NCBI GenBank assembly: GCA_963662155.1
Contig: OY759263.1
Coordinates: forward strand, 39,124,091 to 39,188,090
Source: Lamellibrachia columna
Taxonomy: Eukaryota > Annelida > Polychaeta > Sabellida > Siboglinidae
DNA: 64,000 nucleotides
Reading direction: 5' to 3'
Shown here: in pieces, positions 10,691 to 22,452 of the stretch
Layout of the letters: each line of letters starts with the position of its first letter
How positions within the stretch are numbered: position 1 is the stretch's first letter
Notes under the pieces: generated by a model
The model's database searches: none
Told to the model about the DNA's origin: nothing
Seen by the model: only the letters and a program-made list of their open reading frames with translations
Program-made: the position numbers and the translations under genes

Positions 10691-10783
10691 AAGTCTCACT
10701 AGACAACAATAAATTATTTTCAGTGCATGATTTCCAAATAGATTACATTTCTATCAAGAGAGGATCGGCACATGATAGCAGCT
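10691..10783 (-). pseudogene. Endonuclease fragment between the two arrays
   Basis: Unique sequence between the arrays. Read on the minus strand in the frame leaving the last repeat unit of array 2, it gives GGAAIMCRSSLDRNVIYLEI and then stops. This resembles the LINE endonuclease step where a GGVAI...R..L motif leads into the next strand. It supports the repeat unit having come from the endonuclease sequence just before this GG motif. Confidence 0.5.
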
Positions 10784-12108
10784 CCACCTGGAGTGTGGCC
10801 CCTATGTGAACCATCTGTGTCATCTATAGTGGCTCCACCTGGAGTGTGGCCCCTACTTGAACTATCTGTGTCACCACAGTGGTTTCACCTGGAGTGCGGC
10901 CCCTTCATGAACCATCTGTGTTGTCCACAGTGGCTCCACCTGGAGTGTGGACCCTAAGTGAACCATCTGTGTCATCCACAGTGGTTCCACCTCGAGTGCG
11001 GCCCCTACATGAACCATCTGTGTCGTCCACAGTGGTTCCACCTGGAGTGTTGTCCCTACGTGAACCATCTGTGTCGTCAACAGTGGTTCCACCAGGAGTG
11101 TGGTCCCTACGTGAAACATCTGTGTCGTTCACAGTAGCTCCACCTGGAGTGTGGCCCCTACATGAACCATCTGTGTTGTCCACAGTGGTTCCACCTGGAG
11201 TGTGGCCCCAACATGAACCATCTGTGTTGTCCACAGTGGTTCCACCTGGAGTGCGGCCCCTGCGTGAACCATCTGTGTTGTCCACAGTGGTTCCACTTGG
11301 AGTGCGGCCCCTACGTGAACCATCTGTGTCGTCCACAGTGGTTCCACCTGGAGTATGGCCCCTATGTGAACCATCTGTGTCGTCCACAGTGGTTCCACCT
11401 GGAGTGTGGTCCCTACGTGAAACATCTGTGTCATTCACAGTAGCTCCACCTGGAGTGTGGCCCCTAAATGAACCATCTGTGTTGTCCACACCTGGAGTGT
11501 GGCCCCTATGTGAACCATCTGTGTTGTCCACAGTGGTTCCACCTGGAGTGTGGCCCCTACGTGAACCATCTGTGTCGTCCACAGTGGTTCCACCTGGAAT
11601 GTGGCCCCTATGTGAACCATCTGTGTCGTCCACAGTGGCTCCACCTGGAATGTGGCCCCTGCGTGAACCATCTGTGTCGTTCACAGTGGCTCCACCTGGA
11701 GTGTGGCCCCTACGTGAACCATCTGTGTTGTCCACAGTGGCTCCACCTGGAGTGTGGCCCCTACGTGAACCATCAGTGTTGTCCACAGTGGTTCCACCTG
11801 GAGTGCGGCCCCTACGTGAACCATCTGTGTTGTCCACAGTGGCTCCACCTGGAGTGCGGCCCCTATGTGAACCATCTGTGTCGTCCACAGTGGTTCCACC
11901 TGGAGTGCGGCCCCTACGTGAACCATCTGTGTTGTCCACAGTGGTTCCACCTGGAGTGCGCCCCCTATGTGAACCATCTGTGTCGTCCACAGTGGTTCCA
12001 CCTGGAGTGCGGCCCCTACGTGAACCATCTGTGTCGTCCACAGTGGTTCCACCTGGAATGTGGCCCCTATGTGAACCATCTGTGTCGTCCACATTGGTTT
12101 CACCTATT
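10784..12108. repeat. 51-bp minisatellite, array 2 (~26 copies)
   Basis: Same unit as array 1. At its upper end (about 12100) the LINE endonuclease frame runs straight into the first unit (FHGIGETN then VDDTDGS). The frame stays open across the whole array for more than 400 codons. One copy near 11490 lacks about 15 bp. Confidence 0.95.
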
Positions 12109-12300
12109 CCATGGAAATTCTTATGCATAGGTAATGTATTTAACGCAGCAAGGTCTTGTTTGCTATACCATGTTTCTTGTAGACAAACGATATCCATATA
12201 ATTGTTGTTCAATATTTCCTCAACACCGTTGGAGGTATATACTATCAGGGTGATTAGGCAGGCCTCTACAATTGAAACTAATAATCTTGACAATATTGCA
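12100..12300 (-). pseudogene. LINE apurinic-type endonuclease, N-terminal start
   Basis: Minus-strand frames show the endonuclease opening IVKIISFNCRGLPNHPDSIYL. After a frame change near 12245 they show EEILNNNYMDIVCLQETWYS, the strand with the catalytic Glu (LQETW), then FHGIGETN leading into the 51-bp array. This is the standard start of an APE-type LINE endonuclease, truncated by the array. Confidence 0.75.
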
Positions 12301-12419
12301 ACATCAATAAGAAATGACTTGTGAACAGTGATATCAGTGTCACTAGCAGCATTACCATAGTTCAGTGTTTGCACCAGCCTAGCAGTGTCAGTGTTCACTA
12401 GCTGACCTGCTGACACTTG

Positions 12420-12770
12420 AGTGGTGGAAGTCCATCAACAGGACAGGCAACAGAGTTCTTCTGCTGCTTTGGTTGCCTCCACCACCACCACACATATGTG
12501 CCCTCAGGCCACAGGTCTTCTTCCATGAACACCTTCGGGTCCGTGCAGACACAGGTAACGTGAAAGGAACTGTGTGTAGTTGTTAGTTTACATAGCTCCA
12601 CCTTCACGTTTAGGTTCAGTATTGTTTTCAAGTGACGCTAGGCTCCAGTCGAGATGCGAAAACATTCGCAACATGCTTGACAGCCTTAATTTGCAGGTCC
12701 TTCACCTTGACAATCACAATGCTTTCTGCTGCTGGTGACACTCGTGCTGCTCTAACAGTTATTGAGATTT
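12420..12770 (-). pseudogene. LINE ORF1 C-terminal remnant
   Basis: Minus-strand frames read ESIVIVKVKDLQIKAVKHVA and then, past a stop, HSSFHVTCVCTDPKVFMEED followed by LWPEGTYV. This resembles the C-terminal part of ORF1 proteins in related LINEs, where an LWPEG-like phrase is common. It lies at the expected distance upstream of the endonuclease start. Confidence 0.5.
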
Positions 12771-13611
12771 TAGTCAAATTTTAAAACTAATGCATACAAC
12801 TGAACTTGAGAGATTGCTTGATAAACATGTAGTTTACCTGTAAAAATATGCACATCAAATGTAATGTGTGGCAGGAGAGATTTGATCATACATGCGTGTA
12901 GAAGTTGGTGATAACTGCATCATTGCACATGTAATTAGTTATGTCCTATTTTAAAATCGTAACTGAATCCCTGTATTGAATAAAGTATACTGAATGTGTA
13001 TGCAACAAGACTGGTATCACTTTCTGTCTCAAGTTGAGAATTAATGGTAATATGGCTAATGCTACAACGTTGTGCTTGTGTAGTCGAGGTGAATCTTGAT
13101 AACATAGCAAGAATGAAGTTTGTTGATGCATTTTTAATGGGTTAGTTTTTCGCCAGTCACACAGAAAATTAACGTTGCCACAAACGGGAAAACTAACTGT
13201 GGTCTGACCCTCGAGTGGATGACGTGGCTATAACAGTGACTCCACGCCGTGGACTGGAAACCAGCCCAATCGGATGGCCGACTACGAGCGTGGGTTCTCC
13301 ACTGCCCACTATGACGTGGGAACTGCCATCATGCAGGCGGAGCTGGAGGTAGCTGATGTTAACTGAACTTATTCAGCAAATTAATATATACGGCATTGGC
13401 TATCAAGAAATTTCAGAAAGTTTTCATGAATGTGTTTACTTTTACAATCAACCAAAACATGAGCATGACTACCAATGCAGGAGCCCACTGTAATCTGACC
13501 CCACCTAAATATGCAGCAAAAGAAGACAAGCTGGCGACACAAGAAAGACAGGTCTGGCGAGCAGCATCTACATACGCCTGATTCAGCCAATCTCTTCAGC
13601 TTCACTCATAT
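12771..13611. other. Mostly empty; one small possible exon at 13274-13363 (+)
   Basis: AT-rich up to about 13190. On the plus strand 13274-13363 encodes a 29-residue frame starting MADYERGFSTAHYDVG and ending at TGA. It is more GC-rich than its surroundings. I do not recognise it and see no clear splice partner. Confidence 0.25.
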
Positions 13612-15990
13612 TGGACAAGGAAGCCATTGGCTAATCGAGAGTCCAACATTTTTTATCTATGTGTAACCCGCCTTCCTGAGTTATGTGTCAACCTTGTTTT
13701 TAAGCATATTCACACTGCTAGCAGTTACACAATCTGCAGATAATTTTTTCCATTAATTTATTGCCCTCTGTGAGAACGAGTACTTCCTGATATCCAATCT
13801 GCACTGGTCCATTAATAATGTTACCTCATGTCCTCTAGTTCTACTATTTTTCTTGAGTGATAAAAACATACTTCAATCAATATTTTCGTACCCATTCAAT
13901 ATTAAAAAAAAGTTTATTTGATCTCCTCTTAACCTCCTTGTCTCTAGGGCTGTTAAACCACATTCTTTTAGGCACTCTTCACAACTAAGGTCTTTCAGTT
14001 CTGGAATATTTTAGTTGCTCTCCTCTGTATGCGTTCAAGCGTGTCTATATCCTTCTTACGATAAGGCCTCCACGCTTGTATGCAGTATTCTAAATGAGGT
14101 CTACCTATTGCTTCATACAGAGGTATAATTAGCTTTTTTCCTTGTATGTATTAATCTTTCTGGAAATCTAAGTAGATAATATCTATTGGCGATCCCTCGT
14201 CTATACACTTAGTGATTTCTTCCATAAAACATAACATATTTGTTAAGCATGACCTCGCTTTTTAGGAATCCATGTTGAGATGGATTTAGTAATTTATGCC
14301 CTCCAAGAAAGTCCACAATGTCATCTTTAATTAACCTTTTTAATAATTTACAAATCACTGATGTTAATCTCACTGGTCTGTAATTCTCTGACTTATTTTT
14401 GGAATCCTTTCTAAATAATGGAATGATGTTTGCTTCTTTCTATTCAAAAGGAATCACTCCCTCTTTTAATGACAAGTTGAACGCTCTTGCAAGTGTTATG
14501 CTAATTTGTTCTACTGTTTCCATTAGTAGTTTTGGAGGAATTCCATCCATTCCAAGTGATTTATTGTCCTTCCGTGCCTTTATTTTCTTAGCTACCATTT
14601 CTTCAGTTACAATTAACTGCCCTGAATAGTCCTATTTAGCCTCCTGAAATTTAGCATCTGGAACTGGTAATGAGCTAATATCCTCTCTAGTAAACACTGA
14701 ACGGAAGTATCCATTTAGGTCTTCCGCCATTAAAAACCCTGTGATATTATATTTCCATATTTATAGAGGTCCAACCTTGTCTCATACGTTTTGTTCACTC
14801 CTGACATATGCATAACAAATCTTGCTGTAATTTTTTTTACGTTATATGCTAATGTTTGCTCATAGCTTCTTTTAGATTGTCTAAGTGCCTCTTTTTAATT
14901 TGTGTAATCTTCATCCTTTCTAATACGCCTATAAACCCTCGACATAGTTTGCTTTTACACTATTTTCTAATAGCTTCTGTTAACAAGTGTTTCTTTCTAG
15001 ACCGTTTTCCTTGTTTTTTTTTCAATGGAACAAATTGATCAATGAAACTCTCAATTTCATATTTTAGAATGATTCAACATCCAATTGCTGGCTTTATTCC
15101 TCAGCATGTTATTCCAATCTAGCTTTACTAAGTACTTTCTCATATCTTTATATTTACCTTTGTGGAAGTTTCTCCTGTATTTTAATTTTTACTTTCTGAT
15201 TTTACTTTGATGTCAAAATGTATTTGATTGTGATCACTGTTACCCAATGGCTCATGTGTTTTGACATTGTCCACTAATTCGTTTTGTGAAGACAAAACTA
15301 TATCTAATACATTCTCTCCCTGGTTGGTTATAGCACATGTTGAGTAAGGAAGCTATTCTGAATTAAAAATAGAAACTGTTGCTCCTCACCCTCTGTATTC
15401 TAGAGACTTCCACTGTATGTGTCTGCGGTTAAACCAAGCCAAACCAAACAGCTTCATCGCAGTCTGCTTCCCTTTCTAATTTTATTTCATAAGCCTGAAT
15501 AGATTTTTAATATACAAAATTACTCTCCCTCCCCTTCTTCCTATTCGATCTCTCCTAAACATTACGTATCCTGTCAGTCCTAATTCAGCATCTGATATGT
15601 CTTTGTTGGCCCATGGTTCGGTTATACCAATTATAAACCATAATGTTTAATTCGTTTTTCTTATTTACTTTGCTCTTTGCATTTAAATACACGCATTTAT
15701 AACCTGCTTCAGAAATATTTTCCGGATATTGTGTTACTGGTTTGTGTGCATCTTGTCCTGTTTGAGGCACCTCTAAATAACCCCCTGCGCTTCTAGTTTA
15801 AACAATGTTTGCTACCAAAAATATTTTTTAGGTTACACGTGCCACTGTCGAAATTCTGTTGAGAGTTCATCCGCAAACACTGTTACACCCTTTCCACTTA
15901 GACGAATCCCATCTCTCATGTACATATCAGCCCTCCCAACCAAACAACCCCACAAATCCAACTTCCTCTTCCCCATATAACTGCTAAACT
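13612..15990 (-). mobile_element. CR1-like LINE, long but decayed
   Basis: On the minus strand from 15990 I read an SGNH-esterase-like end of the upstream protein (RADMYMRDGIRLSGKGVTVF). Endonuclease pieces follow (VYLNAKSKVNKKNELNIMV; ANKDISDAELGLTGYVMF; RRGGRVILYIKN), then the RT N-region (SENYRPVRLTSVICKLLK). After an apparent deletion near 14155 comes the RT tail (RPHLEYCIQAWRPYRKKDID; TLERIQRRATKIF). Many stops and frame changes interrupt it. The motif A-C part of the RT is missing. The 3' end near 13612 matches the shorter copy at 20065-20515. Confidence 0.85.
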
Positions 15991-16831
<841 letters not shown>

Positions 16832-17078
16832 TTAACCCGTGTCCACCACCCTTGAGATGTTTCATCTGCAAACACGTCTCAACTTGAATAAACATGTATG
16901 GTTCAATATGAAATAATTTATTTAAAACGTAAAGATAATTAATACCCGCGCGTCATTTAAGATTACACGATATGACTAACTACGTTCATGGAAGTTGCAT
17001 GCAACAGTGATTCGCATCGTATGTATGAATTGTCATCTGTCGCATCCATCGAGTCAATGTTTTCCTAGCATGTCCGTG

Positions 17079-17705
17079 ATCACACGCCAAACCGCCTGGG
17101 GCACGACCAGTCGCGTCACAGTTGCATCCATAGATCAGCATGATCACACGCCAAGCCATCTGAGACAGAACCAGCCGCGTGACAGTCGCATCCATGGATC
17201 AGCGTGATCACACGCAAGCCCTCTGAGACAGGACCAGCCGCGTGACAGTCGCATCCATGGATCAGCGTGATCACACGCAAGCCCTCTGAGACAGGACCAG
17301 CCGCGTGACAGTCGCATCCATGGATCAGCGTGATCACACGCAAGCCCTCTGAGACAGGACCAGCCGCGTGACAGTCGCATCCATGGATCTGCGTGATCAC
17401 ACGCAAGCCCTCTGAGACAGGACCAGCCGCGTGACAGTCGCATCCATGGATAAGCGTGATCACACGCAAGCCCTCTGAGACAGGACCAGCCGCGTGACAG
17501 TCGCATCCATGGATCAGCGTGATCACACGCAAGCCCTCTGAGACAGGACCAGCCGCGTGACAGTCGCATCCATGGATCAGCGTGATCACACGCAAGCCCT
17601 CTGAGACAGGACCAGCCGCGTGACAGTCGCATCCATGGATCAGCGTGATCACACGCAAGCCCTCTGAGACAGGACCAGCCGCGTGACAGTCGCATCCATG
17701 GATCA
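17079..17705. repeat. 63-bp minisatellite, about 10 copies
   Basis: The unit contains GATCACACGCAAGCCCTCTG, AGACAGGACCAGCCGCGTGA and CAGTCGCATCCATGGATCAG. The inner copies are almost identical; the first two (from 17079) are diverged. 63 bp is 21 codons and several minus-strand frames are open, but I see no start, signal or known domain, so I treat it as non-coding. It ends 71 bp from the stop codon of the GPCR gene. Confidence 0.95.
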
Positions 17706-17775
17706 GCTTGTAGGTCTACACAGTACACTGCAATCACCTAAGACGGAACGAGCAGACACCGCGTGGTATTCGTAT

Positions 17776-18936
17776 TCATGGGTCGCTGTGGCGAGTCTCT
17801 CCCGTCGACTTGTCGGAGTGCGGCCTCTTGGGAAGCAACTTAGTCATGGCAATCGTCAGTCGTGCCCCGGCTTCCTGGTCACGTGGTGTAGATCGCCGGC
17901 AACAGAGAGACATGCAGAGCGACGCTCTGAACCTAGGACTGAGCAGACAGTAGATGATAAAGTTAAGCGTTGAGTTGATGTTGACGAGCAACTTGCTGAT
18001 GTTGTCCAGATAGAAGACAGTGTCGCCACACGAGTAACTGTGTGCGTAGCGCACGAAATGGAACGCACATAATGGCGTCTGGCACAATATGGCGACCACG
18101 ATGACCGTCACCAGCACAAACGTCACTTCCTGGGAAGTTCGCGACACTGCATTCCTCGAGACTAGTCGCCGTGCATTGTCTCGGAGTCGCTTTAGAATGT
18201 TGCACGTGAGAAACATTAGCGTTAGCATTGGTAATAGAATCAGCACGATGTTCACCAGCATCGCTTTGTAGACGACTTTATATGAGTACGTCACTCCAAA
18301 CGAAGTGCGCACTTCGAAGAACGTGGCGTTGTCGACGTCGCCAGACACGACACGGTACTCGAAGAAGCGCGGCAGATTGAAGGTGACAACGACAAAGATG
18401 GCACTCACCACGTAGAGGGCTGTCTTGGCATTGTTCCACACGCGACCAATGTCGTGAGGCCGACACACGGCCCAGTAGCGGTTCAACGCAATCAGCGTCA
18501 CGAACCAAATACTGCACATGTGACTGATGGGCGTGAGGATCCAGAAGTAGCGGACGTAGGGCCACGTCTTCCACGGGTTGTCGCAGGTGCGCGCGAAGTC
18601 ACAGATGTATGGCACGGAGTCGGTGAGGAAGACGGAGACGAGGAGGACGAGGTCTGTGGCTGCGAGGGACTGCAGCAGTGTCGACGACGGACGCCGTTGC
18701 CCATGCTGGAAGGCGCGCACGGACAACGCATTGGCCACACAGCCACATACACACAAGCTGCCTCCTAACACTCCCCACGTTACAAAACTGAACACCCCAC
18801 ACTCAACATTCATTTCCACTTGTCCGTCTGTCCGACATGTGTGGCCGACACGACGACAACACGGCCGAATGGTGCGAGCAGACAAGACGGCGGCGGTCGG
18901 CTGGTAGCTGTCGAATGCATTCCAGATGTCGAGCAT
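17776..18936 (-). CDS. Class A (rhodopsin-like) peptide-type GPCR, FMRFamide-receptor-like, single exon
   Basis: A 386-residue intronless frame with seven hydrophobic segments. TM1 has GCVANALSV (Asn 1.50) and TM2 has LAATD (Asp 2.50). TM3 ends in ALNRYWAVCRP, where the usual DRY is NRY. TM6 has ILCQTPLCAF; a CQTP motif in place of CWxP is known in FMRFamide-type receptors. TM7 has NSTLNFIIYCLLSPRFR instead of NPxxY. The C-tail is basic with Ser/Thr and Cys for palmitoylation. The first Met gives a 41-residue leader with several Cys; Met42 (codon at 18811-18813) is an equally likely start and gives a more usual short N-terminus. It acts at the plasma membrane. The ligand is unknown; a neuropeptide is likely from the class. 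Confidence 0.85.
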   Translation of the reverse strand: MLDIWNAFDSYQPTAAVLSARTIRPCCRRVGHTCRTDGQVEMNVECGVFSFVTWGVLGGSLCVCGCVANALSVRAFQHGQRRPSSTLLQSLAATDLVLLVSVFLTDSVPYICDFARTCDNPWKTWPYVRYFWILTPISHMCSIWFVTLIALNRYWAVCRPHDIGRVWNNAKTALYVVSAIFVVVTFNLPRFFEYRVVSGDVDNATFFEVRTSFGVTYSYKVVYKAMLVNIVLILLPMLTLMFLTCNILKRLRDNARRLVSRNAVSRTSQEVTFVLVTVIVVAILCQTPLCAFHFVRYAHSYSCGDTVFYLDNISKLLVNINSTLNFIIYCLLSPRFRASLCMSLCCRRSTPRDQEAGARLTIAMTKLLPKRPHSDKSTGETRHSDP

Positions 18937-19299
18937 GGAACAGTAGGGTCGAACAGGGCATACTCACACCCACGCGTTCTGGCTTACTGATAACTTGTCC
19001 ATAGAAACCCCCCTGCAGCAAATCAACCAGTCCGAGCAGTTAATGTAGCTGTACGATAAGTGTACTAATCGGTGCAGACCTAGCTCGTCAGAGGCCTGTG
19101 TTGCATTGATGACTATCAAATACATTAATTTATTTTTAGCTAAAATATATAGGTCATTGTACGTGAAGTGTGGCCTGTGTCTGCACGTGTTGGGTGTGAA
19201 AAAAGACAAACGTCGTCTTCAGAATCAGGGTCATTAAAATACGTTTGCTTTTTGTAAGGGTATCGCATTACTGATTCTTACATTTTAAAACAATTACAA
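18937..19299. other. No gene seen (upstream of the GPCR)
   Basis: Presumed promoter side of the minus-strand receptor gene; no clear core promoter motif was recognised. Confidence 0.4.
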
Positions 19300-19447
19300 T
19301 TATGTTACAGTGTAACATACACAGTGCATATTGTATGAAGTGAGCATGTGTAGAATACGCAGTGCCTATTGTATGGATTGACCAGGTGTAACGGACACAG
19401 TACCTATTTTATGGAGTGACCATGCAGGTGTAACGGACACAGTGTGA
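19300..19447. repeat. Degenerate ~40-45-bp repeat, about 3 copies
   Basis: The elements GTGTAACGGACACAGT, CCTATTTTATGGAGTGACCA and close variants recur in tandem. Confidence 0.65.
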
Positions 19448-19637
19448 AACGATTACATATAGACACACACTGTAGACTGAGACGAGTGAACGACTAATAA
19501 ACTTGACTTCAAGGTCGGCGATTTAATTGTTAGCATTATAATTATTCAAATTGTGCATATGCGAATTTATTATTCTTGACAAGTTGATTTGACTACAAAC
19601 ACTCCATTATTAACACGCGATCAAAATGTTACGGCAC

Positions 19638-20021
19638 ACATTAGTAGCGCATATAGGACAGGTTACCCATGGGTCACATTTAAACACATTAGTAGCGCAT
19701 GTAGGACAGGTTACCCATGGGTCACATTTAAACACATTAGTAGCGCATGTAGGACAGGTTACCCATGGGTCACATTTAAACACATTAGTAGCGCATATAG
19801 GACAGGTTACCCATGGGTCACATTTAAACACATTAGTAGCGCATGTAGAACAGGTTACCCATGGGTCACATTTAAACACATTAGTAGCGCATATAGGACA
19901 GGTTACCCATGGGTAACATTTAAACACATTAGTAGCGCATGTAGGACAGGTTACCCATGGGTCACATTTAAACACATTAGTAGCGCATATAGGACAGGTT
20001 ACCCATGGGTCACATTTAAAC
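19638..20021. repeat. 48-bp minisatellite, exactly 8 copies
   Basis: 384 bp. The unit starts ACATTAGTAGCGCATATAGG and ends CCCATGGGTCACATTTAAAC. Two variants (CGCATATAGG and CGCATGTAGG) partly alternate. 48 bp is 16 codons, which explains the open frames on both strands. Confidence 0.97.
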
Positions 20022-20064
20022 GCGTATTAACAAGAATAACAAGGCAAAGGCCCGGATGGCGAGT

Positions 20065-20515
20065 GGACAAGAAAGCCATTGGCTTATCGAGAGTCCACCA
20101 ATTTTTTTTATTTGTAACCCGCCCTCCTGAGATATGTGTCAACCTAGTTTTTAAGCATATTCACGCTGCTAGCAGTTACACAATCTGTAGATAATTTGTT
20201 CCATCCACTGATTGTCCTCTGTGAGAAAGAGTACTTCCTGATATCCAATCTACGCTGATCCTTTACTAATGTTATTTCATGTCCTCTCGTTCTGCTATCT
20301 TTCTTGAGTGAGAAAAAAATATTGCTATCAATATGTTCATACCCATTCAATATATATCGTAAAAAGTTTTTTTACAATTGACAAACAAATTGATTTCCTC
20401 TTAACCGCCTTGTCTGTAGGATTGTTAAACCACATTCTCTCGGTCGTTATTCAGTTCTGGAATCATTTTAGTTGCTCTCCTCTGTATTTTTTTCAAGCGT
20501 TATTTAGCAACACAA
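20065..20515 (-). mobile_element. CR1-like LINE, 3' fragment
   Basis: The minus strand reads the CR1 RT C-terminus: GYEHIDSNIFFSLKKDSRTR, GHEITLVKDQRRLDIRKYSF and SQRTISGWNKLS. A 3' tail follows that matches the tail of the copy at 13612. 5'-truncated as usual for LINE insertions. Confidence 0.9.
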
Positions 20516-20562
20516 CGTAGTAATGCCATGTACAATGGTAACTTTAGGAAGGTTACGCTATA

Positions 20563-20654
20563 GCTTGTTTTGTCTTGTCGCCAGTTTAATAAGATCTTGT
20601 TTTATCTTGTCGCCAGTTTAATAAGATCTTGTTTTGTCTTGTCGCCAGTTTATG
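20563..20654. repeat. 31-bp repeat, 3 copies
   Basis: GTCTTGTCGCCAGTTTAATA plus AGATCTTGTTTT in tandem. Confidence 0.85.
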
Positions 20655-21059
20655 AAACATATTTAACAAGATTTGATCAGATGGAACAAGATCTGTCATC
20701 CAAAGTAACACACCCCCAAATATAAGTAATGGGCAAGGAGCGAAGCTATTTCCTTATCCAGTCCAAACAATTATTCTGATCCAGGGTGGTCTTAGGAGTC
20801 TCAAGACCCCCCTAGGCCATGGAGGGGATGTTAGACCACCTATATCCGTGGTAAATATTACGGTAAAGGACAACGTATATAGGCCAACATCGGAACTATA
20901 GTAAAGACTGAAGGGTTAACATCAGCAGCCGGCTAATATTAACCCTTCTGTCAGTAGAACGACACAGGGTTTCGTCCGCCCCCACCCACCCACCCGGTTT
21001 GTAAGTAGAACGACATAATGACTACGACTGATTGAGACCCCCCGCCAACAAGCCTAGAT

Positions 21060-21345
21060 GCAACCCTGCTATGCGTTGTCGAGGCTTGTCAGATATCTAC
21101 CAATTCTGTTTTTAAACATGTTAACTTCGCTGCTATATTGAAATAATCAGTACATAATGTGTTCCTTTCATTGTTGAACATTATTTTTATTCCAATGCAA
21201 GTAACTTTATAATCACTAATTCGTGGCCACTAGTTTTACTGTCTTTCTCATTTTTAAAGAAAACATTTCTACGAATAACTTCATAACCGATTATTAATTT
21301 TAAAACTTTCTTTGCCTCCTCTTAATCTCTAGGTTTTCATAGTTG
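21060..21345 (-). mobile_element. Diverged CR1-like RT tail
   Basis: The minus strand reads EEAKKVLKLIIGYEVIRRNV then FFKNEKDSKTSGHELVIIK. This aligns by eye with the same region of the copy at 20065-20515 (GYEHIDSNIFFSLKKDSRTRGHE). Much older and stop-ridden beyond that. Confidence 0.6.
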
Positions 21346-21548
21346 GTGTTTCGCAGTTGTGGAATCAGAATAAAACCGCAAACCCACATTGCTCTGGTAT
21401 ATCATGTCAATATTAATTGTTACTGAGAATACCTTTTCTTTGATGGTTGTACATATTGTGCAGTAAGGGAAGTTCGGGTAATTCGTACGTTGAGTAAATA
21501 GTACCGACGCGATTCCCAAGAATTGGTATATACTTCGAATATCAATTA

Positions 21549-21911
21549 TGGACCGTTTAGTAGCACCAGGACGCAGGCCCGAAAACGATGAGCAGTGTTT
21601 TTTTTATTTTGCACCTGATGATGTAAAATGACCCTGACAGAAAGTAGATGCAGTTTTTTTACTAATACTGCACGAAGAACTGCTATCCCGTGAACACGAG
21701 CAGTCAGTCATAGGCACATTCGTATATGTTTACGACGGCTCAGTCCACACATTAAATGTGCGTCAAGCGTTTGTATGCGATACGTGTTGGGCAATTAGTA
21801 GGAGGTGGAGGGTAAATCGTACCAGTGGAACTTATTACCCGCTCAAGGTACTATTTATGCTTCACACCAGGCATGGGACAATTAATCAACTAGATTGGTT
21901 AGTTTAGTTCT
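21549..21911 (+). pseudogene. Decayed reading frame, possible transposon protein
   Basis: From the ATG at 21549 one frame gives MDRLVAPGRRPENDEQCFFY, two close stops, then about 80 open codons including HEELLSREHEQSVIGTFVYV and QAFVCDTCWAISRRWRVNR, ending in TAG at about 21911. A Cys-x2-Cys pair suggests zinc binding. Flanking motifs (GGGTAATTCGTAC near 21477 and an inverted variant near 22530) hint at an old DNA transposon. Family not recognised. The last codons overlap a hAT-like tip, CAGGCATGGGACAATTAATC, near 21873. Confidence 0.35.
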
Positions 21912-22338
21912 TGTTTCAATTAATGTAAGTTATTTTGAAAGTTAAGTAACTTAGTTAACGATTAACTTCGCTGGTCTATGAATGACCCTCTGAGCAACAC
22001 GAACAACATATCTATTCTACATGTTTCTATTACCTTACATCATTAATTTAGTTTATATATAGTGAACAGCCAAAATCACTGACTAAATACAAACATGTAT
22101 CTGTATCACCAACCACACCAATATCCTGTTCACAACGCCTACATTTCACCATGCATTTGGTTTACAATTGCCTTCGATGGAATCCACATTTGAAGGAACT
22201 TCAACCTCACTATGGACTGAAGCTATATTCATTTTTATATTCAAATCAACATTGTTACAATAAATATGTATTACTCAACTCAATGCAAATGTGAAACTTT
22301 TATAGCAATTTTACAACTTTATGTTACTATTTAATGTG

Positions 22339-22452
22339 ATGGGTGAAAAGGAAGATGCGATTGAATGTGAGGTCTGCCTAAGGAGGGCACAAAGTGTATG
22401 TGCATGTGTGGACAACTGGGGACAATATGTATGCGAGCTGTGTAAGGATTAA
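22339..22452 (+). pseudogene. Short Cys-rich tail, possible transposase zinc end
   Basis: A 37-codon frame MGEKEDAIECEVCLRRAQ... with CxxC, CAC and CELC pairs, ending in TAA. C-terminal Cys-rich ends like this occur in some DDE transposases. It lies near the inverted motif at 22530, so it may belong to the same old element as 21549-21911. Low certainty. Confidence 0.3.

Larger units (their letters stand above)
4573..12770 (-). mobile_element. Non-LTR retrotransposon (jockey/CR1-group-like), nested and decayed
   Basis: Read on the minus strand, the pieces come in LINE order: ORF1 C-terminus (about 12760-12420), endonuclease start (12300-12100), a short endonuclease piece (about 10790-10700), pre-RT linker and RT N-half (9426-8924), and RT C-half (5396-4573). 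A Ty3/gypsy element splits the RT, and two 51-bp repeat arrays sit in the endonuclease region, where most of the endonuclease C-half is missing. Frameshifts and stops show it is dead. The RT phrases (NYRPVALASVMSKIVE, GVRQSGILSPYLFNVYIDDL, MYADDL) fit a widespread invertebrate and fish LINE type; I cannot fix the clade. Confidence 0.85.

Noticed and set aside
9425..12416. Long open frames of up to 503 codons on both strands
   Set aside because: They run through a 51-bp tandem repeat whose length is a multiple of 3. Only the minus frame entered from the endonuclease has any coding origin; no host gene is supported.
17116..17737. 180-197-codon minus-strand frames
   Set aside because: Products of the 63-bp repeat; no signal peptide, domain or separate gene context.
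19589..20194. 201-codon plus-strand frame
   Set aside because: It is mostly the 48-bp repeat read in frame, then antisense of a CR1 tail.
21873..21960. Possible further hAT end (CAGGCATGGGACAATTAATC)
   Set aside because: No matching inverted end or 8-bp duplication was found, so it is not called as an element.
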